A stretch of 64,000 nucleotides of DNA from the NCBI GenBank assembly GCA_963565915.1, contig OY751486.1, forward strand, positions 868,001 through 932,000, in the 5' to 3' direction. Both the position numbers and the translations under genes were made by a program. Within the stretch, counting starts at the first letter, position 1. Every line of letters starts with the position of its first letter. Under the pieces are notes generated by a model that saw only the letters and a list, made by a program, of their open reading frames with translations, was not told where the DNA came from and searched no databases. Origin of the DNA: Entoloma clypeatum (lineage: Eukaryota; Basidiomycota; Agaricomycetes; Agaricales; Entolomataceae). Below are positions 21,057 through 32,600 of the stretch, piece by piece.

Positions 21057-21827
21057 TTTGGTTCTTCCTCGCCCCTCACCCTGAGTTGCTCCGCCTCCAC
21101 TGTAACACGAGGATATCCTTAACATAACAAAAAAAATAATGAATACATCTAGATTAACAATGCATGTGACTGGGAACATACTGTTAGCAATGACGAGAGC
21201 GACATTACTCCCCGGTTTGAATTCCATGAGGACCAGGCCTGGTTAGAAATAGATAGGGTCAAATTATTTGCAATCATGCACCTACATAGCGCCGCGGTCA
21301 TGTTTTAGGCACGGCTGCAGGGCGTTGACCCTGCTTCTAAATGTGTATGCTGGAAACCACTACTTTTGGATATGTGATAATAATGTCCGCGTTTCTTGGC
21401 GAACGCCCGCGCTTTATGGCCTCGCGCTTCTGAATGAAGAAGATCTGCACTCCTTGCTTGTCCGCTGTGTGTGGATTTAATGTCCGTGTTTGCGAAATGC
21501 GTGTACAGGGCATTATGGGGTGTTCAGCGATTATTGAATGGCCGCCAGGATAATGGAACCGCAGTCGATGCCATGTGCCGCATGGGGACTTTCCAGAAAG
21601 GTAGACGTGGGCGAAGGAGACGCCGTTGAGCCTTCGGGTTGAAATGAAGCCTGTTTGATGCCTCCTCGTTGGAAAGGTATTGAGCGCAAACCTTACATAG
21701 TGACAAGGTGTACATGGGGCGTGGCCATCTGCGAAACATGGGTCAGTAATTCCTTATTTAAGAGTGAATAAGTGATATTTCCCTTTAGTTCTTTATCTTT
21801 TTCGACCCACCCCATCCCTGGTTCGCT

Positions 21828-22446
21828 ATGAATGCATTCCAAGGTAAGTGATTGATTGCCTGTGTCCAGAACCCCCCCGTACCAAGTTGTTCATCCAGGC
21901 GACCATATTCTGACAACAGACGCCGAGGCGTTCGAGGTGCCCTGGACCAACCCACGCTCGTTGCCACCTTTTGGTGACCACACATTCTTTACCCCCGCTC
22001 CCTCTGGCTTCACAGCCCTGCCGCTGCACACCCCGTTCCACCCATCTTTCTTTCCACCTCCCCCCGGGTTCCCGACCCCTATGGGTTTCCCGACGGCGCC
22101 GCCTCCTGGCTACCCGTCCCAGGCCCACCCCCCTCAGTGGTCAACTCCCGGACGCCCACGCACCCCCAAGGCCGCTCTCCCGCTCGATCCAACGGCTCAG
22201 CGCTACACTGCCGACTTCATCCTGTCGCTGACGAAGACAATGACTCTAGAACGTACATCACAAATTTTCTAACAGTTGTTTTTGGAACTCACGAAATACT
22301 CATCAGGCAGTAACCCTACGAAATTGCTCTTGGAGGGGTAAGTTTTCATACTATAAATGAGTACCGAGCGCTCATGCCCCCCCGATAGTGTCAATGACAC
22401 CGACGATACGATTGTCGTCATCCTCCAGAAGGTCAAGGAAGAGTGA
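21828..22446 (+). CDS. Small proline-rich hypothetical protein (left-arm copy)
   Basis: The main exon (to 22252) encodes a Pro/Phe-rich segment (VHPGDHILTTDAEAFEVPW, FTPAPSGF, PPPPGFPTPMGF) and ends RYTADFILSLTKTMTLE. Two GT-AG introns, 22253-22306 (54 bp) and 22338-22388 (51 bp), join it in phase to SNPTKLLLEG and VNDTDDTIVVILQKVKEE, stop 22444-22446. Upstream, ATG 21828 (MNAFQ) is followed by GTAAGT, but the nearest acceptor gives an intron of only 26 bp, and a run of seven C puts the joint out of frame by one. The start is therefore uncertain and may be damaged. Function unknown; an identical copy apart from one base lies in the other arm. Confidence 0.5.
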
Positions 22447-22841
22447 GGCTGCCGCAGCGGATGAGACCCCCCCCCCCTCCTTAGTTACTAGTTAACCGGC
22501 GAACAATATAATAAGCATTTTACGTACCTTTTCCCATCATCTTGCTCTTGTTGACCTGCGCGTCAAGCAACCGTCGTACACTCCGATTTCTGCGCGTGTG
22601 TTTCCTGGGTGATTTCATTAAAAAAGGCTCTGTATAAGTAGCAGGCGTCTACATGATGTTAGGTTCACGTGACTCGGAAATGAGAATGGACCCCTCAAGA
22701 AGTAGCAGGCGTCTACATTGTGTTAGGTTAACGTGATTCGGTATTTGCATCCCGAAGTGATCGTCTTGGTCGACAATCTATGGTAGAAATCATGAGCCGT
22801 TTCACTGACAAGCCCTTGGCAGAGTTCACCGATTTGAAACG

Positions 22842-24239
22842 TCAACTAAACTGTGCTTTCAGAAGTCGAACATATCTATCGGATAGACGTATCAAGAAAG
22901 ACTGAAGAGCTTCCGTGGAATAGGAAGATGTCTGCAGGGCACTATCAGTTGAAGTCTGATCGGGCAGCAAGCAATGTGCCCCGCAATACCTCCAAGGTCA
23001 TCATGAAAGCAAGCAAACATTCCTTGACTCCGAGAAACTCGCCAGGATCCGTCTCTGTGCGGAGCGCGTTGGTCAAGGCTGTGGAAAGACCCAATGTAAG
23101 CAAATCCCACAGCTCTTCAACATCAGGCTGGGACCGGAAGTTGCCTGTCGTCTCCAAGACGTGAGTCTCAACTATGAAAGATCCTGAGATTTCCTGCAAT
23201 GATGAGGGTAACGAAACTAGAGGTAAGGGGTTGGGCAGAATTAGAGCGGATTGGGCCTTTGGCGATCTGTTAGTGCTTATTTCAAGGATAGACATAAGGT
23301 TCACTTTTCGATCGGCCTGGTAAGATTTTTGCAACTCATCCAACGAGCTGAGAGTGGTATAAATGTGGATGCATTCGAACAACGGTTTGAAGTCGACGCA
23401 TATGATATCGTTCTCCAATACATTGACTGGAAAGTGGAGTGTTAGGAACTTGCCAAAGACAACCAGCATTCGCAACCTACATTCTGTTTTCTCATACGTG
23501 ATTTTTCGACGGCACTTCCAACGCGACTCGGGCGGAGAAGCGGATCTTTCTCCCGATGAGCTTTCCATCGTCGCGTCCGGGCTTCCATGGTCTCTGTCGC
23601 AAATCTTCCAACCTCCGCACTGACATTTCGGATCTCAAGGAGCCATTGCTTCATAGAGGCAGTGACGGCATCTTTAATTTGTGTCTGCAAGGAGGGAAGA
23701 GAGGAAATAAGGTGTTGGAAGAACGGAGTTTGTGATAATGATGTTCCAGGCATGCTCTGAATATTGTCGAGAGACTGCAAAAGAGTGATGTATTGTTACA
23801 CCGATAGGGCGTACTGATGCACGATTTAGACAATGGACCCTCAGAGCGCTCCAGTATTTCCCCCCTTTCACCATCTCGCCGACGCAGTTCACGACATCAA
23901 GTACTCGGAGACAGGCCTGCAACGTGTCAATGGCCTCATCTAGGTTGGAGGCAGTCTTCTTATGTTGTAGAAGAGAGCACTTCTTCTCGACAAGGCCCCT
24001 TCCAAGCTGCGAGACACTTGTACCCAGAGAAGCAATGTTTTCCTTCATTCGGTCGGTGTAAGACTTGACCGTGAACATGGTTGACACGGAAGATAGTCTT
24101 GGTAGTTGTCTCCACATATCTTCTCGATCTCCGCATCCTTTGCTTCAATAAGACCCTGTACTGTGCGCAGAAACGCTTCTTGCTGACGGTTGGTATGGAT
24201 TTGTTTGATAATTGGGCCGAGTTGTTCGAGACATGGCAT
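22842..24239 (-). pseudogene. SEC15: Sec15 (exocyst subunit) gene fragment, left-arm copy
   Basis: Mirror image of 25268-26665, to which it appears identical; see that entry for domains and defects. It points away from the gap, so the two copies are divergent. The same two frameshifts and the terminal TGA (22842-22844) are present, which means the damage is older than the arm duplication, or that both arms are the same locus. Confidence 0.8.
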
Positions 24240-24710
24240 CCCGGGAGGAGATCCCGCCGACGTACGACAGCTTGCCCGTTGAAGAACGGTGGTGAAAGGG
24301 GAAGGAAGGGGTTACATCTTACGAGGGCGAGGAGGAGGGGGGAACCGTTTGTCGCGGGCTCTGGGAGTCTCGTCAAGCCACAAAAATACTCAATGTGTAT
24401 CCCGGGGAGTAAGGAGGAGATTTCTGGACATGTGATTGGGATCCAGTCGCGGAAGGGGACTTAGGGGAATTTTATCGAGAATCATCAAGTCAGGGAGAAT
24501 GCAAAGCATCCGCGTGGAACGTGGTTGGCGGCATAACTTGGGAACGATCGTGGGGGCGCAACCGGCGCAACCCAAGTTGAACGCAGCGCCGCCACCGTCA
24601 CAATCATCTTTCCTTCGATGCCTCCACGTGGCCGTCAACAATTTACACAGGTATCGAAATCTTGCGCGCGACAATCGGCTGTGTAGCTGTTTGTAACAAG
24701 GGCAGGATTA

Positions 24711-24910
24711 NNNNNNNNNNNNNNNNNNNNNNNNNNNNNNNNNNNNNNNNNNNNNNNNNNNNNNNNNNNNNNNNNNNNNNNNNNNNNNNNNNNNNNNNNN
24801 NNNNNNNNNNNNNNNNNNNNNNNNNNNNNNNNNNNNNNNNNNNNNNNNNNNNNNNNNNNNNNNNNNNNNNNNNNNNNNNNNNNNNNNNNNNNNNNNNNNN
24901 NNNNNNNNNN
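24711..24910. other. Assembly gap of exactly 200 N
   Basis: A run of 200 N between the arms. The left side has 114 bp (24597-24710) that are not mirrored on the right. A round number suggests a placeholder of unknown true size. Confidence 0.98.
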
Positions 24911-25267
24911 GGTGGCGGCGCTGCGTTCAACTTGGGTTGCGCCGGTTGCGCCCCCACGATCGTTCCCAAGTTATGCCGCCAACCACGTTCCACGCGGATG
25001 CTTTGCATTCTCCCTGACTTGATGATTCTCGATAAAATTCCCCTAAGTCCCCTTCCGCGACTGGATCCCAATCACATGTCCAGAAATCTCCTCCTTACTC
25101 CCCGGGATACACATTGAGTATTTTTGTGGCTTGACGAGACTCCCAGAGCCCGCGACAAACGGTTCCCCCCTCCTCCTCGCCCTCGTAAGATGTAACCCCT
25201 TCCTTCCCCTTTCACCACCGTTCTTCAACGGGCAAGCTGTCGTACGTCGGCGGGATCTCCTCCCGGG

Positions 25268-26665
25268 ATGCCATGTCTCGAACAACTCGGCCCAATTATC
25301 AAACAAATCCATACCAACCGTCAGCAAGAAGCGTTTCTGCGCACAGTACAGGGTCTTATTGAAGCAAAGGATGCGGAGATCGAGAAGATATGTGGAGACA
25401 ACTACCAAGACTATCTTCCGTGTCAACCATGTTCACGGTCAAGTCTTACACCGACCGAATGAAGGAAAACATTGCTTCTCTGGGTACAAGTGTCTCGCAG
25501 CTTGGAAGGGGCCTTGTCGAGAAGAAGTGCTCTCTTCTACAACATAAGAAGACTGCCTCCAACCTAGATGAGGCCATTGACACGTTGCAGGCCTGTCTCC
25601 GAGTACTTGATGTCGTGAACTGCGTCGGCGAGATGGTGAAAGGGGGGAAATACTGGAGCGCTCTGAGGGTCCATTGTCTAAATCGTGCATCAGTACGCCC
25701 TATCGGTGTAACAATACATCACTCTTTTGCAGTCTCTCGACAATATTCAGAGCATGCCTGGAACATCATTATCACAAACTCCGTTCTTCCAACACCTTAT
25801 TTCCTCTCTTCCCTCCTTGCAGACACAAATTAAAGATGCCGTCACTGCCTCTATGAAGCAATGGCTCCTTGAGATCCGAAATGTCAGTGCGGAGGTTGGA
25901 AGATTTGCGACAGAGACCATGGAAGCCCGGACGCGACGATGGAAAGCTCATCGGGAGAAAGATCCGCTTCTCCGCCCGAGTCGCGTTGGAAGTGCCGTCG
26001 AAAAATCACGTATGAGAAAACAGAATGTAGGTTGCGAATGCTGGTTGTCTTTGGCAAGTTCCTAACACTCCACTTTCCAGTCAATGTATTGGAGAACGAT
26101 ATCATATGCGTCGACTTCAAACCGTTGTTCGAATGCATCCACATTTATACCACTCTCAGCTCGTTGGATGAGTTGCAAAAATCTTACCAGGCCGATCGAA
26201 AAGTGAACCTTATGTCTATCCTTGAAATAAGCACTAACAGATCGCCAAAGGCCCAATCCGCTCTAATTCTGCCCAACCCCTTACCTCTAGTTTCGTTACC
26301 CTCATCATTGCAGGAAATCTCAGGATCTTTCATAGTTGAGACTCACGTCTTGGAGACGACAGGCAACTTCCGGTCCCAGCCTGATGTTGAAGAGCTGTGG
26401 GATTTGCTTACATTGGGTCTTTCCACAGCCTTGACCAACGCGCTCCGCACAGAGACGGATCCTGGCGAGTTTCTCGGAGTCAAGGAATGTTTGCTTGCTT
26501 TCATGATGACCTTGGAGGTATTGCGGGGCACATTGCTTGCTGCCCGATCAGACTTCAACTGATAGTGCCCTGCAGACATCTTCCTATTCCACGGAAGCTC
26601 TTCAGTCTTTCTTGATACGTCTATCCGATAGATATGTTCGACTTCTGAAAGCACAGTTTAGTTGA
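25268..26665 (+). pseudogene. SEC15: Sec15 (exocyst subunit) gene fragment, right-arm copy
   Basis: Pieces in order are EQLGPIIKQIHTNRQQEAF..VQGLIEAKDAEIEKICGDNYQ, then LSSVSTMFTVKSYTDRM..SQLGRGLVEKK..NLDEAIDTLQACLRVLDVV, SLDNIQSM..TPFFQHLISSLPSL, VDFKPLFECIHIYTTLSSLD, ETHVLETTGNFRSQ and SYSTEALQSFLIRLSDRY. This is the N-terminal half of Sec15, the exocyst subunit that links secretory vesicles to Rab GTPases. Introns 25669-25732, 26027-26080 and 26518-26575 have intact GT-AG ends. Frameshifts occur near 25409 (DNYQD to LSSV) and near 26000 (SAVE to ITYEKTE). The reading ends at TGA 26663-26665, where CGA would continue QFS-R-RF. The C-terminal half is absent, so it is not functional. A complete SEC15 should exist elsewhere. 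Confidence 0.82.
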
Positions 26666-27059
26666 CGTTTCAAATCGGTGAACTCTGCCAAGGGCTTGTC
26701 AGTGAAACGGCTCATGATTTCTACCATAGATTGTCGACCAAGACGATCACTTCGGGATGCAAATACCGAATCACGTTAACCTAACACAATGTAGACGCCT
26801 GCTACTTCTTGAGGGGTCCATTCTCATTTCCGAGTCACGTGAACCTAACATCATGTAGACGCCTGCTACTTATACAGAGCCTTTTTTAATGAAATCACCC
26901 AGGAAACACACGCGCAGAAATCGGAGTGTACGACGGTTGCTTGACGCGCAGGTCAACAAGAGCAAGATGATGGGAAAAGGTACGTAAAATGCTTATTATA
27001 TTGTTCGCCGGTTAACTAGTAACTAAGGAGGGGGGGGGGTCTCATCCGCTGCGGCAGCC

Positions 27060-27678
27060 TCACTCTTCCTTGACCTTCTGGAGGATGACGACAATCGTAT
27101 CGTCGGTGTCATTGACACTATCGGGGGGGCATGAGCGCTCGGTACTCATTTATAGTATGAAAACTTACCCCTCCAAGAGCAATTTCGTAGGGTTACTGCC
27201 TGATGAGTATTTCGTGAGTTCCAAAAACAACTGTTAGAAAATTTGTGATGTACGTTCTAGAGTCATTGTCTTCGTCAGCGACAGGATGAAGTCGGCAGTG
27301 TAGCGCTGAGCCGTTGGATCGAGCGGGAGAGCGGCCTTGGGGGTGCGTGGGCGTCCGGGAGTTGACCACTGAGGGGGGTGGGCCTGGGACGGGTAGCCAG
27401 GAGGCGGCGCCGTTGGGAAACCCATAGGGGTCGGGAACCCGGGGGGAGGTGGAAAGAAAGATGGGTGGAACGGGGTGTGCAGCGGCAGGGCTGTGAAGCC
27501 AGAGGGAGCGGGGGTAAAGAATGTGTGGTCACCAAAAGGTGGCAACGAGCGTGGGTTGGTCCAGGGCACCTCGAACGCCTCGGCGTCTGTTGTCAGAATA
27601 TGGTCGCCTGGATGAACAACTTGGTACGGGGGGGTTCTGGACACAGGCAATCAATCACTTACCTTGGAATGCATTCAT
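27060..27678 (-). CDS. Small proline-rich hypothetical protein (right-arm copy)
   Basis: Mirror copy of 21828-22446. It differs by the single substitution at 27414, which changes an Arg to a Gln codon only in an alternative frame. The same splice sites and the same doubtful 26-bp gap after the first 16 coding bases are present. Confidence 0.5.
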
Positions 27679-28449
27679 AGCGAACCAGGGATGGGGTGGG
27701 TCGAAAAAGATAAAGAACTAAAGGGAAATATCACTTATTCACTCTTAAATAAGGAATTACTGACCCATGTTTCGCAGATGGCCACGCCCCATGTACACCT
27801 TGTCACTATGTAAGGTTTGCGCTCAATACCTTTCCAACGAGGAGGCATCAAACAGGCTTCATTTCAACCCGAAGGCTCAACGGCGTCTCCTTCGCCCACG
27901 TCTACCTTTCTGGAAAGTCCCCATGCGGCACATGGCATCGACTGCGGTTCCATTATCCTGGCGGCCATTCAATAATCGCTGAACACCCCATAATGCCCTG
28001 TACACGCATTTCGCAAACACGGACATTAAATCCACACACAGCGGACAAGCAAGGAGTGCAGATCTTCTTCATTCAGAAGCGCGAGGCCATAAAGCGCGGG
28101 CGTTCGCCAAGAAACGCGGACATTATTATCACATATCCAAAAGTAGTGGTTTCCAGCATACACATTTAGAAGCAGGGTCAACGCCCTGCAGCCGTGCCTA
28201 AAACATGACCGCGGCGCTATGTAGGTGCATGATTGCAAATAATTTGACCCTATCTATTTCTAACCAGGCCTGGTCCTCATGGAATTCAAACCGGGGAGTA
28301 ATGTCGCTCTCGTCATTGCTAACAGTATGTTCCCAGTCACATGCATTGTTAATCTAGATGTATTCATTATTTTTTTTGTTATGTTAAGGATATCCTCGTG
28401 TTACAGTGGAGGCGGAGCAACTCAGGGTGAGGGGCGAGGAAGAACCAAA

Positions 28450-29600
28450 CAGCTGTTAACCTCATAAGTTTGAGCTCATATATACAATACAACATATTAT
28501 ATACTAACATTATGGCGACTGTCGGCGGCGGCCAAGGTCCTTCCTCTTTTGGTCAAACTTACCTGCCCTAAATAAGTTCTCTGGTGCGATCTGTGACATA
28601 CCAACCCTCTTTCCTCCTTCACTCTATCGTTCTTCTACTGTACTAGCATTAGTTTCTTGTGTTCTCATTTTTTGTCTATTTTCTTTATTCTCATTCATTA
28701 CCTAGTCTGCCAGTTCAAATGTCCCACTAGGTGTACAAGCTCGACATAGTAAACACATTTACAGACATTTACCCAAGTCAAACTTTCATTAAAAAGTACT
28801 TTGCCCAAGAAGAAAAGAGGCGTGTTTTTTCCAAATTTAGCAGGTGATCGACATTCTTCGTGAAAGCCGGTTCGGGTGATACCTGATTGAGGTATTCGCG
28901 TGATTTCTATTACATTCAATGCACCTATACCTGCCCCCGGGCGGCTAAAGCTGCATCTTGAGAAGGTCAGTCACTTTTTGCTACGTATCATTTGCCTGAA
29001 CAAGGCATACCATAGAACGGCGATGAACGATCATAGTCTCGCGCTTGAGACATGTCTGGCTCCATTGCGTAGCCTATCTCCTCTGGGTCCACGGTCTCCT
29101 CAACTAGATTTGCCAGCAAAGATGCTCGCCTTGCCTCGTTCAACCAGAAACCCTGATAACACAGGCATTCCCTTCCCAACCTGCTGTTTTGTTCCTCTCT
29201 CCTCCGGTTTTCATCCAAGGATGTATTCAGGGCCTTTTCAAGCCTAGCGACTTTTATCTCGAGCTTTCTCCTGCTTCGAACAAGGTGGTTGTGGAATCCT
29301 AGAGGGGGGTTCTGGGGATGTGGTCCTTTCATTACCCGACGACGCCTACGGGAGCAGAAAACCCTGACGGTGCGGGTAATCAGCATTCCTCATTGGATGG
29401 AAAAAATAGATGCCCCACATAAACTTGGATGCCATGACAGTGGTTTTTAGACAATATGCAGCAGGTGTAAGGAAGAAAGCAATGGGAGGTCTGTCGGAGA
29501 CTTTGTCGCTTTCTACTCCTTATTGATTGATTACTTAGGGTCAGTCGATCGATCAATCGATCAATCGAGTGTGGATGCTCGTCAAAAATTGTCGATCACC
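28450..29600. other. Interval with one coiled-coil open frame (28988-29386, minus)
   Basis: The minus-strand frame 28988-29386 (132 codons) contains an Arg-rich stretch (FCSRRRRRV) and a charged heptad-like segment (KLEIKVARLEKALNTSLDEN, EEQNSRL) that could form a coiled coil or a bZIP-like tail. No family is recognised and it may be part of a longer spliced gene. Near 29548-29568 there is a short GATCAATC tandem. The left terminus of the following transposon may lie here, but I could not define it. Confidence 0.35.
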
Positions 29601-32600
29601 ATGACAAATGGCCGCCAACTAGCGGCAGTCGCCAGTCAGATGAATCTTCCACCACCGCCCTTCCACCAAGTTTGTCAATGCCGGCGGTCCTTTACTCAGC
29701 TCAACACGTTCAACCACCATACCCGAACTTGTGCAACTGCCAAGAAAAGATTATCAAGCGCGCTTAGCGCTGCGCAGGAAGTTTGGAGAGAGAGGAAACG
29801 GCCAAGGTTCGCTGACAAGGATAAGGCCCTTGGTCGCATGAATGAAGACGCGGCACCAACGGAGGAACCGGTATCTGAGAGTAGCGCCCAGGTGCGTACA
29901 TTAAAGTGGTTCTTTTTAGCCTATTCCAGTTGACTCATTAGAAATACTAGGTAGACGCAGGTTATGTATTGGATGAGGAGACTGCGCAGAGTCATGGAGC
30001 AAGAATCGAAGTTTATAATGACCTTTCAATGCCTATTGCGCAGCGTAAAGCAGGCCAAATCCGCAAACTGCCCAAGAGATATCAGGACGTTGAGCCTGAA
30101 CCCGCTCCATCTCTCTCCACAGCTATGCCAGTTACCGTCGACGCCAATCTCACCCCCTTGTCCTCGGCACTCGGAACTGCGCAGGATGGAAATAGTGAAT
30201 ACAGGACGCACCCCAATACCTTTGGGTTATATCGCAAATTCTATGGGATGTGCCCTCCCGCCCATGACCCCGAGGAGACCATCGACAAGGCAGACTTGTC
30301 TGATGTGCGCGGCGAATACCGGAAAGATTCCACTTTTTTCCATCCATACCCGAATCAAGTCTCATATCTCCTTGGTAGCTGGTATTGGAACGGAGGCGCA
30401 CAAAAATCTCAGGAATCGTTCAACAAGCTCCTCAAGATTATTGGAGATCCGATGTTCAACCCCGCAGATATCCGTGACACGCGTTGGGCGCATATAAACA
30501 AGATGCTGGGAGGGTCTGGATACGAGTGGGAGGATGCTGACACGGGTTGGCAGAAGACGCCCGTCACATTCCAGGCCCCCTTCCACTCAAAAGCCAGCGT
30601 TCCAGGGCCAAAACCATTCACTCTTCACTTCCACCGCCGTTCCATCATTTCTATCATCCGAGAGAAACTAGAACTCAACAACCTCTGCCAATTCCATTTT
30701 GAGCCTTTCGAGCTTCATTGGAAACAAAATAGGGTATACGGAGAAGCATACAGTTCACCCAGGTTTCTCAAGGCTTACACTGAACTCCAGAAATCGCCTA
30801 AGGAGCCAAATTGCTCACTTCCTCGCGTAATCATCCAACTCATGTTCCATTCAGATGTCACCCATTTGACGGCTTTTGGTGAAGCAAAGCTTTGGCCGCT
30901 ATACCTCTTCTATGGTAATGAGTCAAAATATAAGCGGTGTAGACCGACGTGCTGCCTATCCTCTCATGTAGCTTACTTTGAAAAGGTGGGTGTTTGATTC
31001 TAGCATCGCACATCCTGCTCGACACTTCGCCTTCTAGCTACCCGACTCATTCAAAGACTTTGCTGTCAAAAACGAGGGCGGAAAGGGGCCAAGCAATGAA
31101 TTCATGGCACATTGCCAAAGAGAGTCTTTCCATGCTCAATGGTTGTGTTTGCTGGATGATGATTTCTTGAAGGCATATAAACACGGGCTGGTTGTAGACT
31201 GTTCAGATGGAATAAAGCGGCGAGTCTACCTGCAAATATTCGCATATACTGCTGATTATCCAGAGAAGTATGTCTCGTCAATGTTTACTATGCCCCACTC
31301 ATGTTTTATTTGCTAGAGTGATGATAGCAAGTATTCAAAATCGGGGGCAATGTCCATGTCCCAGATGCCTCGTGCCGTTGAAACAGATATATGATATCGG
31401 AATGCCTTCTGACATGGAAGAGCGAAAGTCAAGAGTGAGAGTCAACAATGATCAAAGACGAGGTCTAGTTGAAAAAGCGCAGAAGCAGATTTACGATAAA
31501 AACAACAAAATCACTTCTAAATTGGTGGAAGACTTGTTGAAGGGACAATCGTTGGTTCCCATCCTGGTGCGTAATTACATGTTTCCATCATAAGACATAA
31601 TGAAGCACTATGATTAGAATGCTTTTTCAACGAGATTACACGAATTCGGATTCAACCTATACGACATGCTCGTGGTTGATATCATGCATGAATTTGATAG
31701 TGGTTCTTGGATTGCGACATTCATTCATCTGCTTCGTATCCTCCAGTCATGCAACCCGGCTCTTATACACAAACTTGATAGACGGTATGCGTGCTGCTTC
31801 TTGTGAAATAATTACCGTTTTGTAACGTTTTCTATTTTCCAGTTATCGTGAGACTCCAACTTTCGGGAGAGATACAATTCGACGCTTTTCTTCCAATTCT
31901 TCAGAAATGAAGAAAATGGCGGCTCGTGATCATGCCGATCTTTTGCAAGTAAGTGGCGTGTTCCTATTCATATTCAAGGTGTTCATATCACATCAGTGTT
32001 CTATCCCAGTCTTTGACAGCCTTCTGCCAGAGCCACACAACGAAGCAGTTTCTACACTTCTTTTCGTGCTGTGCCATTGGCAGGGATTGGCAAAACTACG
32101 GCTTCATACCGATTCCACTCTGGCCATATTCGACCATGTTACAATCCTATTGGGCAGACACCTAAGGGACTTCAAGGCTACCACTTGCCAGGCTTTCCAA
32201 ACCAAAGAATTACCAAAAGAAACGAGGACGAGAATGCGTCAAGAGCAGAGGAGCGCGCAAAAGTCGAGCGAGGCCCGAGACCCGCCCCCCGACGCCCCCG
32301 CACAAAACCAGTCCGCCCCGCTGAACCCAATACAAGGATTAAAAGCAAAGCAAAATGCCAAACTAAAACCGTATAATTTAAACACCTATAAAAATCACTC
32401 ATTAGGAGATTATCCCAATATGATCCGAGAATATGGCACGACGGATTCCTATTCTACTGAATTGGTATTTTCTTCTCAGCCCATGATCTTTCCGTGTCTC
32501 ATTGATATAATTTAGGGGGAACTAGAGCATCGAAATCCGAAAGCTAGCTTCAAAAGAACCAGCAAGAAGGAATACGTCCAACAAATCGCCCAGATAGAAA

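Larger units (their letters stand above)
21057..24596. repeat. Left arm of a 3.54-kb inverted repeat (palindrome)
   Basis: Every base from 21057 to 24596 is matched by the reverse complement of 24911-28449, with two differences seen: G at 22092 against T at 27414, and a C run of 11 (near 22467) against a G run of 10 (near 27031). The match stops abruptly at 21057/28449. The arm holds a proline-rich small gene, two 41-bp direct repeats (about 22636 and 22699), a dispersed repeat (22520-22640) and a Sec15-derived pseudogene. Confidence 0.95.
24911..28449. repeat. Right arm of the 3.54-kb inverted repeat
   Basis: Reverse complement of 21057-24596 with one substitution and one homopolymer-length difference. 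The first base after the gap is already inside the repeat, so the arm is cut by the gap rather than by a biological boundary. At the outer end the match breaks at CCAAA: ACAGC on the right against GAGTG on the mirrored left. Confidence 0.95.

Noticed and set aside
24436..25117. Frames reading through the N run
   Set aside because: The middle is undetermined sequence, and the flanking peptides are mirror copies of each other.
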